Assembly: GCA_900766135.1 (NCBI GenBank)
Contig: CAAFUF010000045.1
Coordinates: forward strand, 1 to 26,045
Reading direction: 5' to 3'
Source: Paenibacillaceae bacterium
GTDB lineage: Bacteria; Bacillota; Bacilli; Paenibacillales; Paenibacillaceae
Length of the DNA stretch: 26,045 nt
The number at the start of each line of letters is the position of its first letter. The stretch's first letter is position 1. The position numbers were made by a program, and so were the translations under genes. The notes beneath the pieces were generated by a model that was given only the letters and a program-made list of their open reading frames with translations, was not told the DNA's origin and did no database searches. Positions 7,606 through 15,610 of the stretch are shown here, piece by piece.

Positions 7606-8952
7606 ATGAAACAGGTGCAAATCCCGAAGCGGCTGACTACGGCGCTCGTCAATTCCTTGACGGCCGGAGTCGTGCCGCGGGTGGGACTGGAGCATATCGC
7701 GGTCGGGCGTAAGCCGGAGGTAGCGTCCATCCTTCAGGACATGGACAATATTGCGGAAGGGGGAGCGGCTTTTCGCTTGATCACGGGGCGCTACGGTAGC
7801 GGCAAGAGCTTCCTGCTCCAGATGATCCGCAATTATGCCATGGACCGCGACTTCGTGGTGGCCGACGCCGATCTGTCGCCGGAACGCCGGCTGGTCGGGA
7901 CGAAAGGGCAGGGGCTGGCGACTTACCGGGAGCTGATGATGCATTTATCCACCCGGACGCGGCCGGACGGCGGCGCGCTGGAGACGATGCTGCAGAAGTG
8001 GATTGCTGCCCTCCAGCAGGAGCAAATGCAGGCCAGCGGACTGCGTCCCGGCGATCCGCAGCTGCATGACGCGGTCGAGCTGCGGATTTATGCGGTGACG
8101 AACGAGATGCAGAGTCTCGTGCACGGATTTGATTTTGCCAAGGTGCTTGCGGCCTACTGGTCGGGATACAAGCTAGGCGATGATGACCGGAAAGCGGCTG
8201 CCTTGCGCTGGTTGCGCGGAGAGGTTCCGACCAAGACGGAGGCGCGCCAGGAGTTGGGCGTCGGCGTCATCATCGACGATGACAACTGGTACGATTACAT
8301 GAAGCTGTGGGCGGAGTTTGCGGTACGCATCGGGTATCGCGGGCTGCTGCTGTTCATCGACGAAGGGGTCAATCTGTACAAAATCACGAACAGCGTCTCC
8401 CGCCAAAGCAATTACGAGAAGCTGCTGACGATATTCAATGATACGATGCAAGGCAAAGCCCAGTACCTCGGCATTTACCTGGGCGGAACGCCGCAGTTCG
8501 TGGAAGACGAACGCCGGGGACTGTTCAGCTACGATGCCTTGCGTTCGCGGCTGATGGACGGGCGCTACAGCAGCGGGACGCGCCGTTCGTATACCTCGCC
8601 GATCCTGAAGCTGGACATGCTGTCGCATGAGGAGATCATGCTGTTGCTGCAGAAGCTGCGCGAGATTCACGCGCTGCATTTCGGTTACGCGATGCGCCTG
8701 ACCGATGGGCAGCTGATCGCCTTCATGCAGGCGGCGGTGAATCGGCTTGGGGCCGAGGAGCTGCTGACGACCCGGGAGGTCGTGCGCGATTTCATGGATG
8801 TACTGCACCTGCTGCATCAGCAGCCTGCCCTGTCGTTCGAGGAACTGATGGGCGAACGGGAGCAGGAATACGCGGCATCCGGGAACCAAGGCGCCAAAGA
8901 CAAGGGCGGCACCGACGAGCTGGACGACTTTTTGGCGGAGTTTGAACTATGA
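7606..8952 (+). CDS. sngB: BrxC/BrxD-like P-loop ATPase, SngB-like (Shango defence system)
   Basis: A 448-residue ATPase of the DUF2791 (PF10923, BrxC/BrxD) group, which also contains BrxD of BREX systems. The N-terminal signature GVVPRVGLEHIAVGR (about 21-35) is typical. Walker A is GRYGSGKS (61-68) and Walker B is LLLFIDEG with Asp252-Glu253, so ATP hydrolysis should be intact. Downstream motifs YLGIYLGGTPQFVEDERRGLFSYDALRSRL match the group. The C-terminal 30 residues are a polar, acidic tail. AGGTGA precedes the start. The gene overlaps the helicase by 4 nt (ATGA), indicating translational coupling and probably stoichiometric production. In Shango the ATPase and helicase are the enzymatic parts. 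The assignment is by motif and context. Confidence 0.85.
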   Translation: MKQVQIPKRLTTALVNSLTAGVVPRVGLEHIAVGRKPEVASILQDMDNIAEGGAAFRLITGRYGSGKSFLLQMIRNYAMDRDFVVADADLSPERRLVGTKGQGLATYRELMMHLSTRTRPDGGALETMLQKWIAALQQEQMQASGLRPGDPQLHDAVELRIYAVTNEMQSLVHGFDFAKVLAAYWSGYKLGDDDRKAAALRWLRGEVPTKTEARQELGVGVIIDDDNWYDYMKLWAEFAVRIGYRGLLLFIDEGVNLYKITNSVSRQSNYEKLLTIFNDTMQGKAQYLGIYLGGTPQFVEDERRGLFSYDALRSRLMDGRYSSGTRRSYTSPILKLDMLSHEEIMLLLQKLREIHALHFGYAMRLTDGQLIAFMQAAVNRLGAEELLTTREVVRDFMDVLHLLHQQPALSFEELMGEREQEYAASGNQGAKDKGGTDELDDFLAEFEL

Positions 8953-11177
8953 GCGGGGCGAATTCGTTCTCCCGGTTGGCGCCGTTCATTCAGGAATATA
9001 TTTACCGCAAAAAATGGGACTCGCTGCGGGATGCCCAAGTCGAAGCGTGCCGCGTGTTGTTCGATACGCCGCATCATCTGCTGATCGCTTCGGGCACCGC
9101 GTCGGGAAAGACGGAGGCGGCCTTTTTTCCTGCGCTTACGGAGCTCTACCACCGGCCTTCGGAGTCTGTCGGCATTCTATATATCGGTCCGCTGAAGGCG
9201 CTGATCAACGATCAGTTCGAGCGGATCAAAGAGCTGCTGCGTGATGGGGAGGTGCCCGTCTGGCATTGGCACGGCGACGTCGCGCAAGCGGAGAAAACGA
9301 AGCTGATGCAGCGCCCCTGCGGCGTGCTGCAAATTACTCCCGAATCGTTGGAAGGGCTGCTCATGAACCGCCCGAATGCGATCCCGGCGTTGTTCCATGA
9401 TCTGCGGTATATCATGATCGACGAGGTGCACGCGTTTATGGGGGCCGATCGGGGGATTCAGGTCATCAGCCAATTGACCCGATTAGAGCGCATGGCTTCC
9501 TGTACGCCGAGGCGGATCGGCTTGTCGGCTACGCTCGGCGATTACGATATTGCTGCTCGTTGGCTTGGGGCGGGGACGCTGCAGCCGGTGGAGGTGGTCT
9601 CACCGCAGGGCGGGCGCAAGCTGAAGCTGTCGGTCGAGCACTTCTCTTTCCCCGATGCCCGGGATGAACGGGAAGCGGAGCACCTGGAGCTGGCTAAGCA
9701 GAAGTATTACGACTTCATCTATGACAACACCCATCGCAAAAAAACGCTAGTCTTCACCAACAGCCGAACCGACGCCGAGCTGACCACGCTGGAGCTGCGC
9801 CGGATTGCGGCGAAGCGGGAGGAGCGCGATGTGTTCCATATTCATCACGGCAGCATTTCCGCGATGCTGCGCGAGGAGACCGAGGCCGCGCTGCGCTCCG
9901 GCTCCGGCCCGGCGGTTGCCGCAGCAACGGTGACCCTGGAGCTTGGCATCGACCTCGGGGAGCTGGAACGAGTCATCCAGCTCGGCGCGCCGTACAGCTG
10001 CTCCAGCTTCGTGCAGCGGCTGGGCCGCTCCGGCCGGCGCGAAGACCAGGCATCGGAGATGATGTTCCTCTGCGCGGAAGAGGAAGACGAGGACGCCCAA
10101 TTGCCTGCACGCATGCCATGGACGCTGCTGCGAGCGATCGCCGTCATTGAGCTGTATGTCCGCGAGCGTTGGGTGGAACCGGTAGCCCTGCGCAAAAAGC
10201 CGGTCGGCGTGCTGTACCATCAGACGATGAGCACGCTGAAGAGCATCGGTGAAGCGGAGCCGGCCGATTTGGCTCGGGCCGTGCTGACGTTGCCGGCATT
10301 TCGCGGCGTCGAGCCCGAGGAGTACAAAGGGATGCTGCAGTATTTGCTGCAGACCGACCATATCCAGCAGACCGAGGAAGGCACGCTGATCATCGGGCTG
10401 GGCGGGGAGAAGGTGGTGAACAATTTTCGCTTCTACGCCGTTTTTAAGGATGATGAAGAGCATGTCGTCTACAACGGCTCCGAGGAAATCGGCAGCATCA
10501 CCACCGTGCCGCCGCCGGGGTATTGCTTCTCGCTGGCCGGGAAGCTGTGGAAAGTCGAGGAAGTGGACAGCAAACATAAGGCGGTGTACGTGAAATCCTC
10601 CCGCGGCAAGGTGGATACGCTTTGGCTCGGTGCCGGGGGAGATGTCCATACCCGGGTCATGCAGAAGATGCGCCAGGTATTGGAGGAGCCTACCTTGTAC
10701 CCTTATCTCGCCCCGGGCGCGGCCAACCGCTTGGAGCGGGCGCGCCGGTTAGCCCGGGAGAGCGGGCTGCTGAACAGTCCCGTCATCCCGGCGGGCGGCG
10801 ACTCGATGTTTATTTTGCCGTGGGCGGGAAGCAAGCAATTCCGTACGCTGGAACGCCTGCTAAAGCATAACCTGACGGAACCGATGGGGCTGCGTCAGGT
10901 GGTCCCGATGGAACCCTATTATATGGTTGTGGCGGGGAGAGCGGGCGCCAAGGAGCTGCTAGCCGCCATTCAGGCAGAGCTCCTCTCCGTCCCACATCCG
11001 GAGGCGCTGCTGGCAGCGTCGGAAGCCCCTTATCTGGGCAAATACGATGAGTTTGTGCCGCCAGAGCTGGTACGGCGCGCTTTTGCCGTGGACGGGCTGG
11101 ATGTAAAGGGCTTGGCCGAGGCTTTGGCAGCCGCGGGGAAGCCAAGCGAATTTCGCTCGGGCAGTTCTGACGAGTAG
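8949..11177 (+). CDS. sngC: Lhr-like DEVH helicase, SngC-like (Shango defence system)
   Basis: A 742-residue superfamily 2 helicase of the Lhr/BrxHI type. Visible motifs are the Q-motif region LRDAQ (Gln30), motif I SGTASGKTE (Lys54), motif Ia GPLKALINDQ, motif II DEVH (158-161), motif III SAT (193-195), motif IV VFTNSRTDAE, motif V TLELGIDLG and motif VI QRLGRSGRR (356-364). The C-terminal 350 residues contain the winged-helix and beta-barrel-like segments seen in Lhr-family proteins and are shorter than in full Lhr. It should translocate on nucleic acid with ATP. The start ATG overlaps the ATPase stop. The stop is followed 12 nt later by the nucleotidyltransferase gene, with AGGAGG in between. 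All core motifs are intact. Confidence 0.87.
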   Translation: MSGANSFSRLAPFIQEYIYRKKWDSLRDAQVEACRVLFDTPHHLLIASGTASGKTEAAFFPALTELYHRPSESVGILYIGPLKALINDQFERIKELLRDGEVPVWHWHGDVAQAEKTKLMQRPCGVLQITPESLEGLLMNRPNAIPALFHDLRYIMIDEVHAFMGADRGIQVISQLTRLERMASCTPRRIGLSATLGDYDIAARWLGAGTLQPVEVVSPQGGRKLKLSVEHFSFPDARDEREAEHLELAKQKYYDFIYDNTHRKKTLVFTNSRTDAELTTLELRRIAAKREERDVFHIHHGSISAMLREETEAALRSGSGPAVAAATVTLELGIDLGELERVIQLGAPYSCSSFVQRLGRSGRREDQASEMMFLCAEEEDEDAQLPARMPWTLLRAIAVIELYVRERWVEPVALRKKPVGVLYHQTMSTLKSIGEAEPADLARAVLTLPAFRGVEPEEYKGMLQYLLQTDHIQQTEEGTLIIGLGGEKVVNNFRFYAVFKDDEEHVVYNGSEEIGSITTVPPPGYCFSLAGKLWKVEEVDSKHKAVYVKSSRGKVDTLWLGAGGDVHTRVMQKMRQVLEEPTLYPYLAPGAANRLERARRLARESGLLNSPVIPAGGDSMFILPWAGSKQFRTLERLLKHNLTEPMGLRQVVPMEPYYMVVAGRAGAKELLAAIQAELLSVPHPEALLAASEAPYLGKYDEFVPPELVRRAFAVDGLDVKGLAEALAAAGKPSEFRSGSSDE

Positions 11178-11189
11178 AGGAGGTCAACC

Positions 11190-12044
11190 ATGGGAATCGA
11201 GCCCATACTAGAAACTATCGTTAACCGCCTGCAGGGAACGGCAGGCCTTCAAGCCATCGTATTGGGAGGGTCGCGGGCGACGAACACCCATCGTCCCGAT
11301 TCGGATATTGACATCGGCCTGTACTATGAAGGCGAGAATGGCCTGGATATCGCCGGGTTGAGTCAAGCCGCAGCGGAACTCGACGATCAGCATCGAAGCG
11401 GGCTGATGACGGGGATCGGCGAATGGGGGCCGGGAGTCAATGGCGGCGGTTGGCTCGTCATCGGCGGATATCACGTCGACCTCCTGTATCGGGATATGAC
11501 GGCTGTCCGAAAGGCGATTGAGGATGGTTGCGAAGGCAGTGTCCAAATGATGTACCAGACAGGGCATCCCCATGCCTTCCTGAACAGCATGTATATGGGA
11601 GAGGTGGCGGAATGCCGGATCTTGTGGGAACGAGAAGAACGCTTGACCCGGTTGAAAGCACGGACCGCCCCTTACCCGCCGCTTCTGCGAGAGGGGATGC
11701 TGCGGCAGTTTCTGTTTGAAGCGGGCTTCTCCCTCATGTTCATGGAAGCCAATGCCGATCGTGACGATGTCTCTTACGTAGCCGGGCATGCCTTTCGATG
11801 TGTGTCCAGCCTCAACCAGGCACTGTACGCAATAAATGGCCGCTATTGCCTGAACGAGAAAAAAGCGGTGCGCAACATCCAATCGTTTGCCGTCAAACCG
11901 GAACGTTACAAGGAACGGGTAGATCTGGTTTACGAAAAGCTAGGACCGGACCCGAAAGGACTCCGCAAAAGCATCCACGAACTCCGAGCCTTGTTGGATG
12001 TTGTAAACGAATTGGCGAAGACGTCAACCGGGGAGGAATCTTGA
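11190..12044 (+). CDS. Pol-beta-superfamily nucleotidyltransferase domain protein
   Basis: A 284-residue protein with an N-terminal nucleotidyltransferase fold. The catalytic signature is complete: GGSRA (26-30), Asp39 and Asp41 in SDIDIG, and a third carboxylate, Asp97, in YHVDLLY. The remaining 180 residues are helical and resemble the C-terminal part of minimal antibiotic-type nucleotidyltransferases. These enzymes transfer a nucleoside monophosphate to a small molecule, RNA or protein; the target here is unknown. A near-perfect ribosome binding site (AGGAGGTC) precedes the ATG, and the gene lies only 12 nt after the helicase, so it belongs to the same transcript. Its stop overlaps the start of the pentapeptide gene. 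It could be an accessory defence effector or an unrelated resistance or housekeeping enzyme. Confidence 0.8.
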   Translation: MGIEPILETIVNRLQGTAGLQAIVLGGSRATNTHRPDSDIDIGLYYEGENGLDIAGLSQAAAELDDQHRSGLMTGIGEWGPGVNGGGWLVIGGYHVDLLYRDMTAVRKAIEDGCEGSVQMMYQTGHPHAFLNSMYMGEVAECRILWEREERLTRLKARTAPYPPLLREGMLRQFLFEAGFSLMFMEANADRDDVSYVAGHAFRCVSSLNQALYAINGRYCLNEKKAVRNIQSFAVKPERYKERVDLVYEKLGPDPKGLRKSIHELRALLDVVNELAKTSTGEES

Positions 12045-12688
12045 TGGCCGCAAAATCGAAAATCAGCCTCCCGCAGCTCTCGGCGGATTTAACGGAAGCC
12101 GATTGGGACGATGTGCTGGGCGATGAGGACCATGAGTTGGTCGGAGCAACGGTGACCGGTGCTTCCTATGAGCATGGGGTAATGGAGAAATGCATCCTAT
12201 CCAAAGTGGTGCTTCGGGGTTGTTCTTTTGCCGGTACCGTCTTCGAGCGGATGGACATGACCGACGTCGTGCTGGAGAATTGCGATTTGTCCAACGCGGT
12301 GCTGGAAAAAGCCATCATCCATCGGGTACATTTCAAGGACTGCAAATTGACGGGGCTGAATCTGTCCAAAGTCAATGCAGGCTCCGTGACGTTCGAGCAT
12401 TGCGTCATGAATTTGAGCGACCTCGTGGAAGCTTCCTTGAAACAGGTGAGATTCCTGGACTGCTCCCTGCAGAACGCGAATTTTTACGGCTCCAAATTCA
12501 AGGAGGTGGAGCTGCTGAGCTCTGATCTGAATGAGGCCGATTTTAACGAAACCTCCTTGAAGGGAATGGATATCAGCACCTGTACGTTCGAACGCGTGGA
12601 TATCCCTGCCTATGCCATGGCAGGCTGCACGGTTTCTCCGGAGCAAGCGATCGGCTTTGCCAAACTGCTTGGCTTGAACGTAAAATAG
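12044..12688 (+). CDS. Pentapeptide-repeat protein
   Basis: A 214-residue protein whose central part (about residues 35-190) is a run of pentapeptide repeats, with Leu or Phe at the centre of each five-residue turn and small residues (Ala, Cys, Ser) two positions before. Examples are LENCDLSNAVLEKA and LQNANFYGSKF. Such proteins form a right-handed quadrilateral beta helix. Some, such as Qnr and MfpA, mimic DNA and protect gyrase, but most have no known role. The ATG overlaps the stop of the nucleotidyltransferase gene (ATGA), and GGGAGGA lies seven bases upstream. This start is strongly preferred over more distant in-frame starts inside the preceding gene. It is the last gene of the operon. 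Confidence 0.85.
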   Translation: MAAKSKISLPQLSADLTEADWDDVLGDEDHELVGATVTGASYEHGVMEKCILSKVVLRGCSFAGTVFERMDMTDVVLENCDLSNAVLEKAIIHRVHFKDCKLTGLNLSKVNAGSVTFEHCVMNLSDLVEASLKQVRFLDCSLQNANFYGSKFKEVELLSSDLNEADFNETSLKGMDISTCTFERVDIPAYAMAGCTVSPEQAIGFAKLLGLNVK

Positions 12689-12706
12689 AACTAACGGACA
12701 CATGGC

Positions 12707-12749
12707 AAACGCCCCACCTAGACAGAGCTATCTGAGGTTGGGGCGTTTT
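12707..12749 (+). terminator. Terminator of the Shango-like operon, possibly bidirectional
   Basis: A GC-rich stem pairs AAACGCCCCA (12707-12716) with TGGGGCGTTTT (12739-12749), with a short T run after it and an A run before it. Both arms can therefore end transcription from the operon and from the convergent tandem GNAT gene. Confidence 0.8.
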
Positions 12750-12776
12750 GTTAGGAATGAGGAGTTTTTTAGGCTA

Positions 12777-13763
12777 TCAACTTAGCTCCAGCACCATCTT
12801 ATAACTGCCGGGCTCGGCACGAAAACCAAGCAAGTCGCGGTTGATGCGCAGCATCGGACCGTTCATGGAATCGTTATGCGTCCGCAAATAAGGCACGCGG
12901 CAGTCCGTTGCCGTCCGGATTGCCAGCAGCTTCAAGGCTAGAGCGATATGCCGGCCGCGGTATTCCCGGAGCACGCCGGTGAACTCATGGTACATCGCCT
13001 GCGTTTGCTCGTTCTGCTGCAGCGTTACGACGCCAACGTACCGCTCCCCGTCTTTGGCGATATGAATCCACTCGGGACGGATGCTGGGTTGGTCGATGCT
13101 CCATTTTTTCCACTCTTCGAACCAAGGGAAGCTTCCGGAGAATCCGGGGATATCCAGGTGCGTCGCCTGGTAAAGTTCATGCAGCTTTCGTTCGTTGGCT
13201 TCGCCGGGTTCGTCGGCCAAGGTGACGAATTCGATGCCGGTCCGCCGGGCTGCAGGAATCGTGTCCAGCAGTTTGCCGCCTTCGAAAGCCGCCAATTCCA
13301 GTACGGATTCGAACATGTGTCGCTCCTGGACGTAACCTCTGCGCTCCGCAAATGCCAAGGAAGCGGCATCGTCATCCTTCATAAAAGCAATCAGTCGTGA
13401 GGCCTTCACCTCGGCGGACCAGCGGCGGACTTCATCGTAGATGGCGCGGCCTACGCCGGTTCTCCGCTTCTCCGGGTGCACGACCAGGTTGAGCATCAGA
13501 TCGCCCGGCTCCGTCCAAGGAGCGCGCCAAGCATGGGCATAAGCAATAACCTGGCCTTGCTCGTCTTCGGCGACCCATTTGGGATGATCCCAGCCCGTCA
13601 GTTTCCCTTCTTCGTTATAATCCAGCTGGCCCGGCGGGATTTTGGCGTCTTCTTCCTCCAATAGCTTCCCGGTCGTGGGCTCCGATGCGATGAAATTTAA
13701 TAGATCGGCTGCCGCATGGTAATCATCCGGTTTTCGCATTTGACGAATCGTGTGTGCGTTCAA
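12777..13763 (-). CDS. Tandem GNAT N-acetyltransferase
   Basis: A 328-residue protein with two GNAT domains in one chain. The N-terminal domain (about 5-155) has LNLVVHPEKRRTGVGRAIYDEV, which is motif A with an intact acetyl-CoA loop, and ASLAFAERRGY, which is motif B. The C-terminal domain (about 170-328) retains FTGVLREYRGRHIALALKLLAI and NDSMNGPMLRINRDLLGF, so it is also recognisable. Two-domain GNATs include mycothiol synthase-type enzymes, but the Paenibacillus-type proteins mostly lack known substrates. The start is the TTG at 13763-13761, preceded by GGGGG seven bases away. The next in-frame ATG is eight codons later and lacks a good site. It converges on the pentapeptide gene. Confidence 0.83.
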   Translation of the reverse strand: MNAHTIRQMRKPDDYHAAADLLNFIASEPTTGKLLEEEDAKIPPGQLDYNEEGKLTGWDHPKWVAEDEQGQVIAYAHAWRAPWTEPGDLMLNLVVHPEKRRTGVGRAIYDEVRRWSAEVKASRLIAFMKDDDAASLAFAERRGYVQERHMFESVLELAAFEGGKLLDTIPAARRTGIEFVTLADEPGEANERKLHELYQATHLDIPGFSGSFPWFEEWKKWSIDQPSIRPEWIHIAKDGERYVGVVTLQQNEQTQAMYHEFTGVLREYRGRHIALALKLLAIRTATDCRVPYLRTHNDSMNGPMLRINRDLLGFRAEPGSYKMVLELS

Positions 13764-13878
13764 TAAACTACCCCCATATGGATGAATAAGTATTTGCTTT
13801 TATTATCTCATGTCAAACGGTTATGGGGAGGGGAAGGTTTGGATATAAATAGAAATTCCTGATCTGGAGGGATACCTA

Positions 13879-14370
13879 TTGAAGAACGGAAAAGGTTGGC
13901 TTGTCTTGATCGTGATTGCATTTTTGGTGCTCCTCGGGATTTATGAAAACCAACGACCTCATGAGGTGAAGCAAACGATCCCCAGCACCCTATACGCGCT
14001 TGATCCAGCGTTTGAGCACCAAGTCGTGGTATCTATAGAAGGAGAGTTGGTCCCGAATCTGTTCGGGCGTGACGTGTTTATTGGAGAGCTGCGAGTCAAC
14101 GAAGGGTTAAAGTATGACATCACCTTAAAAGAAGACCATGACGGTTTTTTCGCCCTACTGCGTTCGGAAGATCCTCAGGAGATTCGAATAGCGGGTTCGA
14201 TCACAACCTCGAACAAGCTGGATAGAATTTATTTGAAGCTCCCAGAATTAAATGCTCGATTTGGGTTGAACGACGCGGACGTTGCCGGCCCGGCGCATAC
14301 TTCGGCAGAGGCCCAAGCGATTGCCGGAGAATTGGCATTTGGAGAAGGCAGGCAGGAGGCGTCTCCATGA
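13879..14370 (+). CDS. Membrane-anchored hypothetical protein
   Basis: A 163-residue product with a single N-terminal transmembrane segment (about residues 7-22, GWLVLIVIAFLVLLGI) and a short basic leader, so the rest is probably outside the cell. The soluble part looks beta-rich, with VVVSIEGELVPNLFGRDVFIGELRVN and IAGSITTSNKLDRIYLKLPEL. I recognise no named family. It starts at a TTG preceded by GGAGGG eight bases away. Its stop overlaps the ATG of the decayed DUF6886-type gene (ATGA), so an operon with the following genes is likely. Confidence 0.7.
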   Translation: MKNGKGWLVLIVIAFLVLLGIYENQRPHEVKQTIPSTLYALDPAFEHQVVVSIEGELVPNLFGRDVFIGELRVNEGLKYDITLKEDHDGFFALLRSEDPQEIRIAGSITTSNKLDRIYLKLPELNARFGLNDADVAGPAHTSAEAQAIAGELAFGEGRQEASP

Positions 14371-14547
14371 ATCTTTACCATTTTAGCGAGGAGCCGGATA
14401 TTCGGGAATTCGTACTGAGGCGAATTCCCTCCGAACCGCGGCATTCAGCTCAGGGTGACGCCGTCCCTCTGGCCGTTGGTTGATGCCGTGTTGAAGTCGA
14501 CCGCATCTTTTTCGATGATACGGATGAGGAACGCGTCTCCCAGGTAA
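14367..14547 (+). pseudogene. Decayed DUF6886-type gene with internal deletion
   Basis: An ATG with AGGAGG upstream starts MNLYHFSEEPDIREFVLR, which resembles the beginning of DUF6886 proteins (about 170 residues). After about 30 codons the sequence jumps, in the next frame (+1), to TPSLWPLVDAVLKST and SFSMIRMRNASPR with a TAA at 14545-14547, which resembles the end of the same family. The original frame stops at 14481-14483. Only the two ends of the gene therefore remain; the middle (roughly 110 codons) is deleted and the frame is shifted at about 14440-14455. The family match is from memory of typical sequences, but the head-and-tail arrangement is clear once both frames are read. Confidence 0.6.
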
Positions 14548-14604
14548 AGCCGGCGGTGTTTCAAAAGAATGAATGAAGTTGAACAGGTTTGCAGGAGGGA
14601 TGCT

Positions 14605-15054
14605 ATGCGATTCCAAACGAAACGGGAGCCGTTGTTCGTATGTCTATGGCTGGCGTTGATATTGGTTGCGAATCTGGTCATTCTTTGGCCGCTGCTTCTC
14701 GATCCGCAAGCGTTAACGCCGGGTGGGCTTGTTGGCTTGATTTTGCCTGATGCGCTCGTCACTGCATTGCTGGCTTGGCTGGCCATCGATATTTCTTATG
14801 TCCTCCAAGAGGATGTTTTGTTCGTCAAAGGCGGGATGTTCCGCTCGAAAATTCGTTACGAGGAGATCACCAGGATTACGCGGCATCCGAACATCTGGGT
14901 GGGGTACCGGCTCTTATTCTCGCGGGAGGCGATCGAAATCCAGTACCGGACCGGCGTGCTGGGCAGCGTCGTCATATCGCCGGCGGAACAGGAACGGTTC
15001 ATCGAAGAGCTGTTGCGCCGAAATCACTCCATCCAAGTCGTCGACCGGCCGTGA
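14605..15054 (+). CDS. PH-domain (bPH_6, former DUF1200) membrane protein
   Basis: A 149-residue protein with two hydrophobic segments near the N-terminus (about 13-31 and 44-63), followed by a bacterial PH-like domain: VLQEDVLFVKGGMFRSKIRYEEITRI, then FSREAIEIQYRTG and VVISPAEQERFIEEL. This order matches the bPH_6 (DUF1200) group, which includes SunI/YnzG-type proteins. SunI confers immunity to the lantibiotic-like sublancin, so an envelope-protection role is conceivable but not shown. The start ATG at 14605 has AGGAGGG eight bases before it. An earlier in-frame start at 14569 has no such site and overlaps the relic gene's downstream region. Confidence 0.75.
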   Translation: MRFQTKREPLFVCLWLALILVANLVILWPLLLDPQALTPGGLVGLILPDALVTALLAWLAIDISYVLQEDVLFVKGGMFRSKIRYEEITRITRHPNIWVGYRLLFSREAIEIQYRTGVLGSVVISPAEQERFIEELLRRNHSIQVVDRP

Positions 15055-15112
15055 GCCAAGGGACGGAAGTCATATTCCCGCAAGCCATATTTTGCTACGC
15101 TGGAGGATATGC

Positions 15113-15133
15113 ATGGAGAGAGGACGTGCTTAA
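15113..15133 (+). other. Possible six-codon leader peptide
   Basis: GGAGG at 15102-15106 is six bases before an ATG that opens a six-codon frame (MERGRA) ending in TAA at 15131-15133. The next gene's ATG lies three bases later and has no well-spaced site of its own. Ribosomes finishing the short frame could restart there. This is inferred from spacing only. Confidence 0.35.
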
Positions 15134-15136
15134 CCC

Positions 15137-15610
15137 ATGGTGCATGTGTCCAGTTTACTGATTCCGGCAGCGATGTTATTCCCTAATTTGTTGTTCATGG
15201 TGTGGCCTCCAAAGTCGATGCCCGGGTTGAAGGATCTCAAAGAAAACGTGCTCTCTAAGGTCGCCGAAGGCATCGGACGGGCGGGCGTTGTGGTCCTGCC
15301 GTTGTTCTCGGCTGTTCGTGCGGAAGGCAGCCTTGATCGGTTCGCTCTTGCGGTAATGCTCCTAAGCTTAGGTTTTTATGTTATCGGGTGGTTTCGTTAT
15401 CTTCGGGGCGATCGGCAGTACCGCTTATTATTCGCGCCGATTTTGGGGATTCCGGTACCGATGGCGGTCATGCCGGTCCTGTATTTCATGAGCGCTTCGC
15501 TATTGCTGCATTCCGTCCCCCTGCTGGTTTGCAGCCTGGTCTTGGGAATCGGGCATATTCCGGCCAGCCTGCGAATCCAACGTTTCCTCGACAATCATGG
15601 CTTGACCTGA
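15137..15610 (+). CDS. Hypothetical multi-spanning membrane protein
   Basis: A 157-residue, strongly hydrophobic product with about four to five membrane segments: LLIPAAMLFPNLLFMVW, IGRAGVVVLPLFSAV, FALAVMLLSLGFYVIGW, LLFAPILGIPVPMAVMPVLYFM and LLLHSVPLLVCSLVLGIGH. Short charged loops separate them. I know no name for it. The ATG at 15137 follows an in-frame TAA at 15131, so no longer start is possible in this frame. The ribosome binding site is poor (AGAGGA 12 bases away), which is why coupling to the small upstream frame is considered. It ends against the terminator of the glucanase gene. Confidence 0.68.
   Translation: MVHVSSLLIPAAMLFPNLLFMVWPPKSMPGLKDLKENVLSKVAEGIGRAGVVVLPLFSAVRAEGSLDRFALAVMLLSLGFYVIGWFRYLRGDRQYRLLFAPILGIPVPMAVMPVLYFMSASLLLHSVPLLVCSLVLGIGHIPASLRIQRFLDNHGLT

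Noticed and set aside
8173..8889. A 238-codon minus-strand open frame inside the ATPase gene
   Set aside because: It is antisense to a protein with Walker motifs, and its product is rich in Gln, His and Arg with no known fold.
9747..10649. A 300-codon minus-strand open frame inside the helicase gene
   Set aside because: It lies opposite a helicase with all motifs intact. Its product is His/Arg/Gln-rich without motifs, typical of the antisense of a GC-rich gene.
5794..11177. Calling the operon a BREX system
   Set aside because: It shares a BrxD-like ATPase and a BrxHI-like helicase with some BREX types, but there is no PglX methyltransferase, PglZ, BrxA/B or BrxC nearby. The TerB-domain protein fits Shango better.
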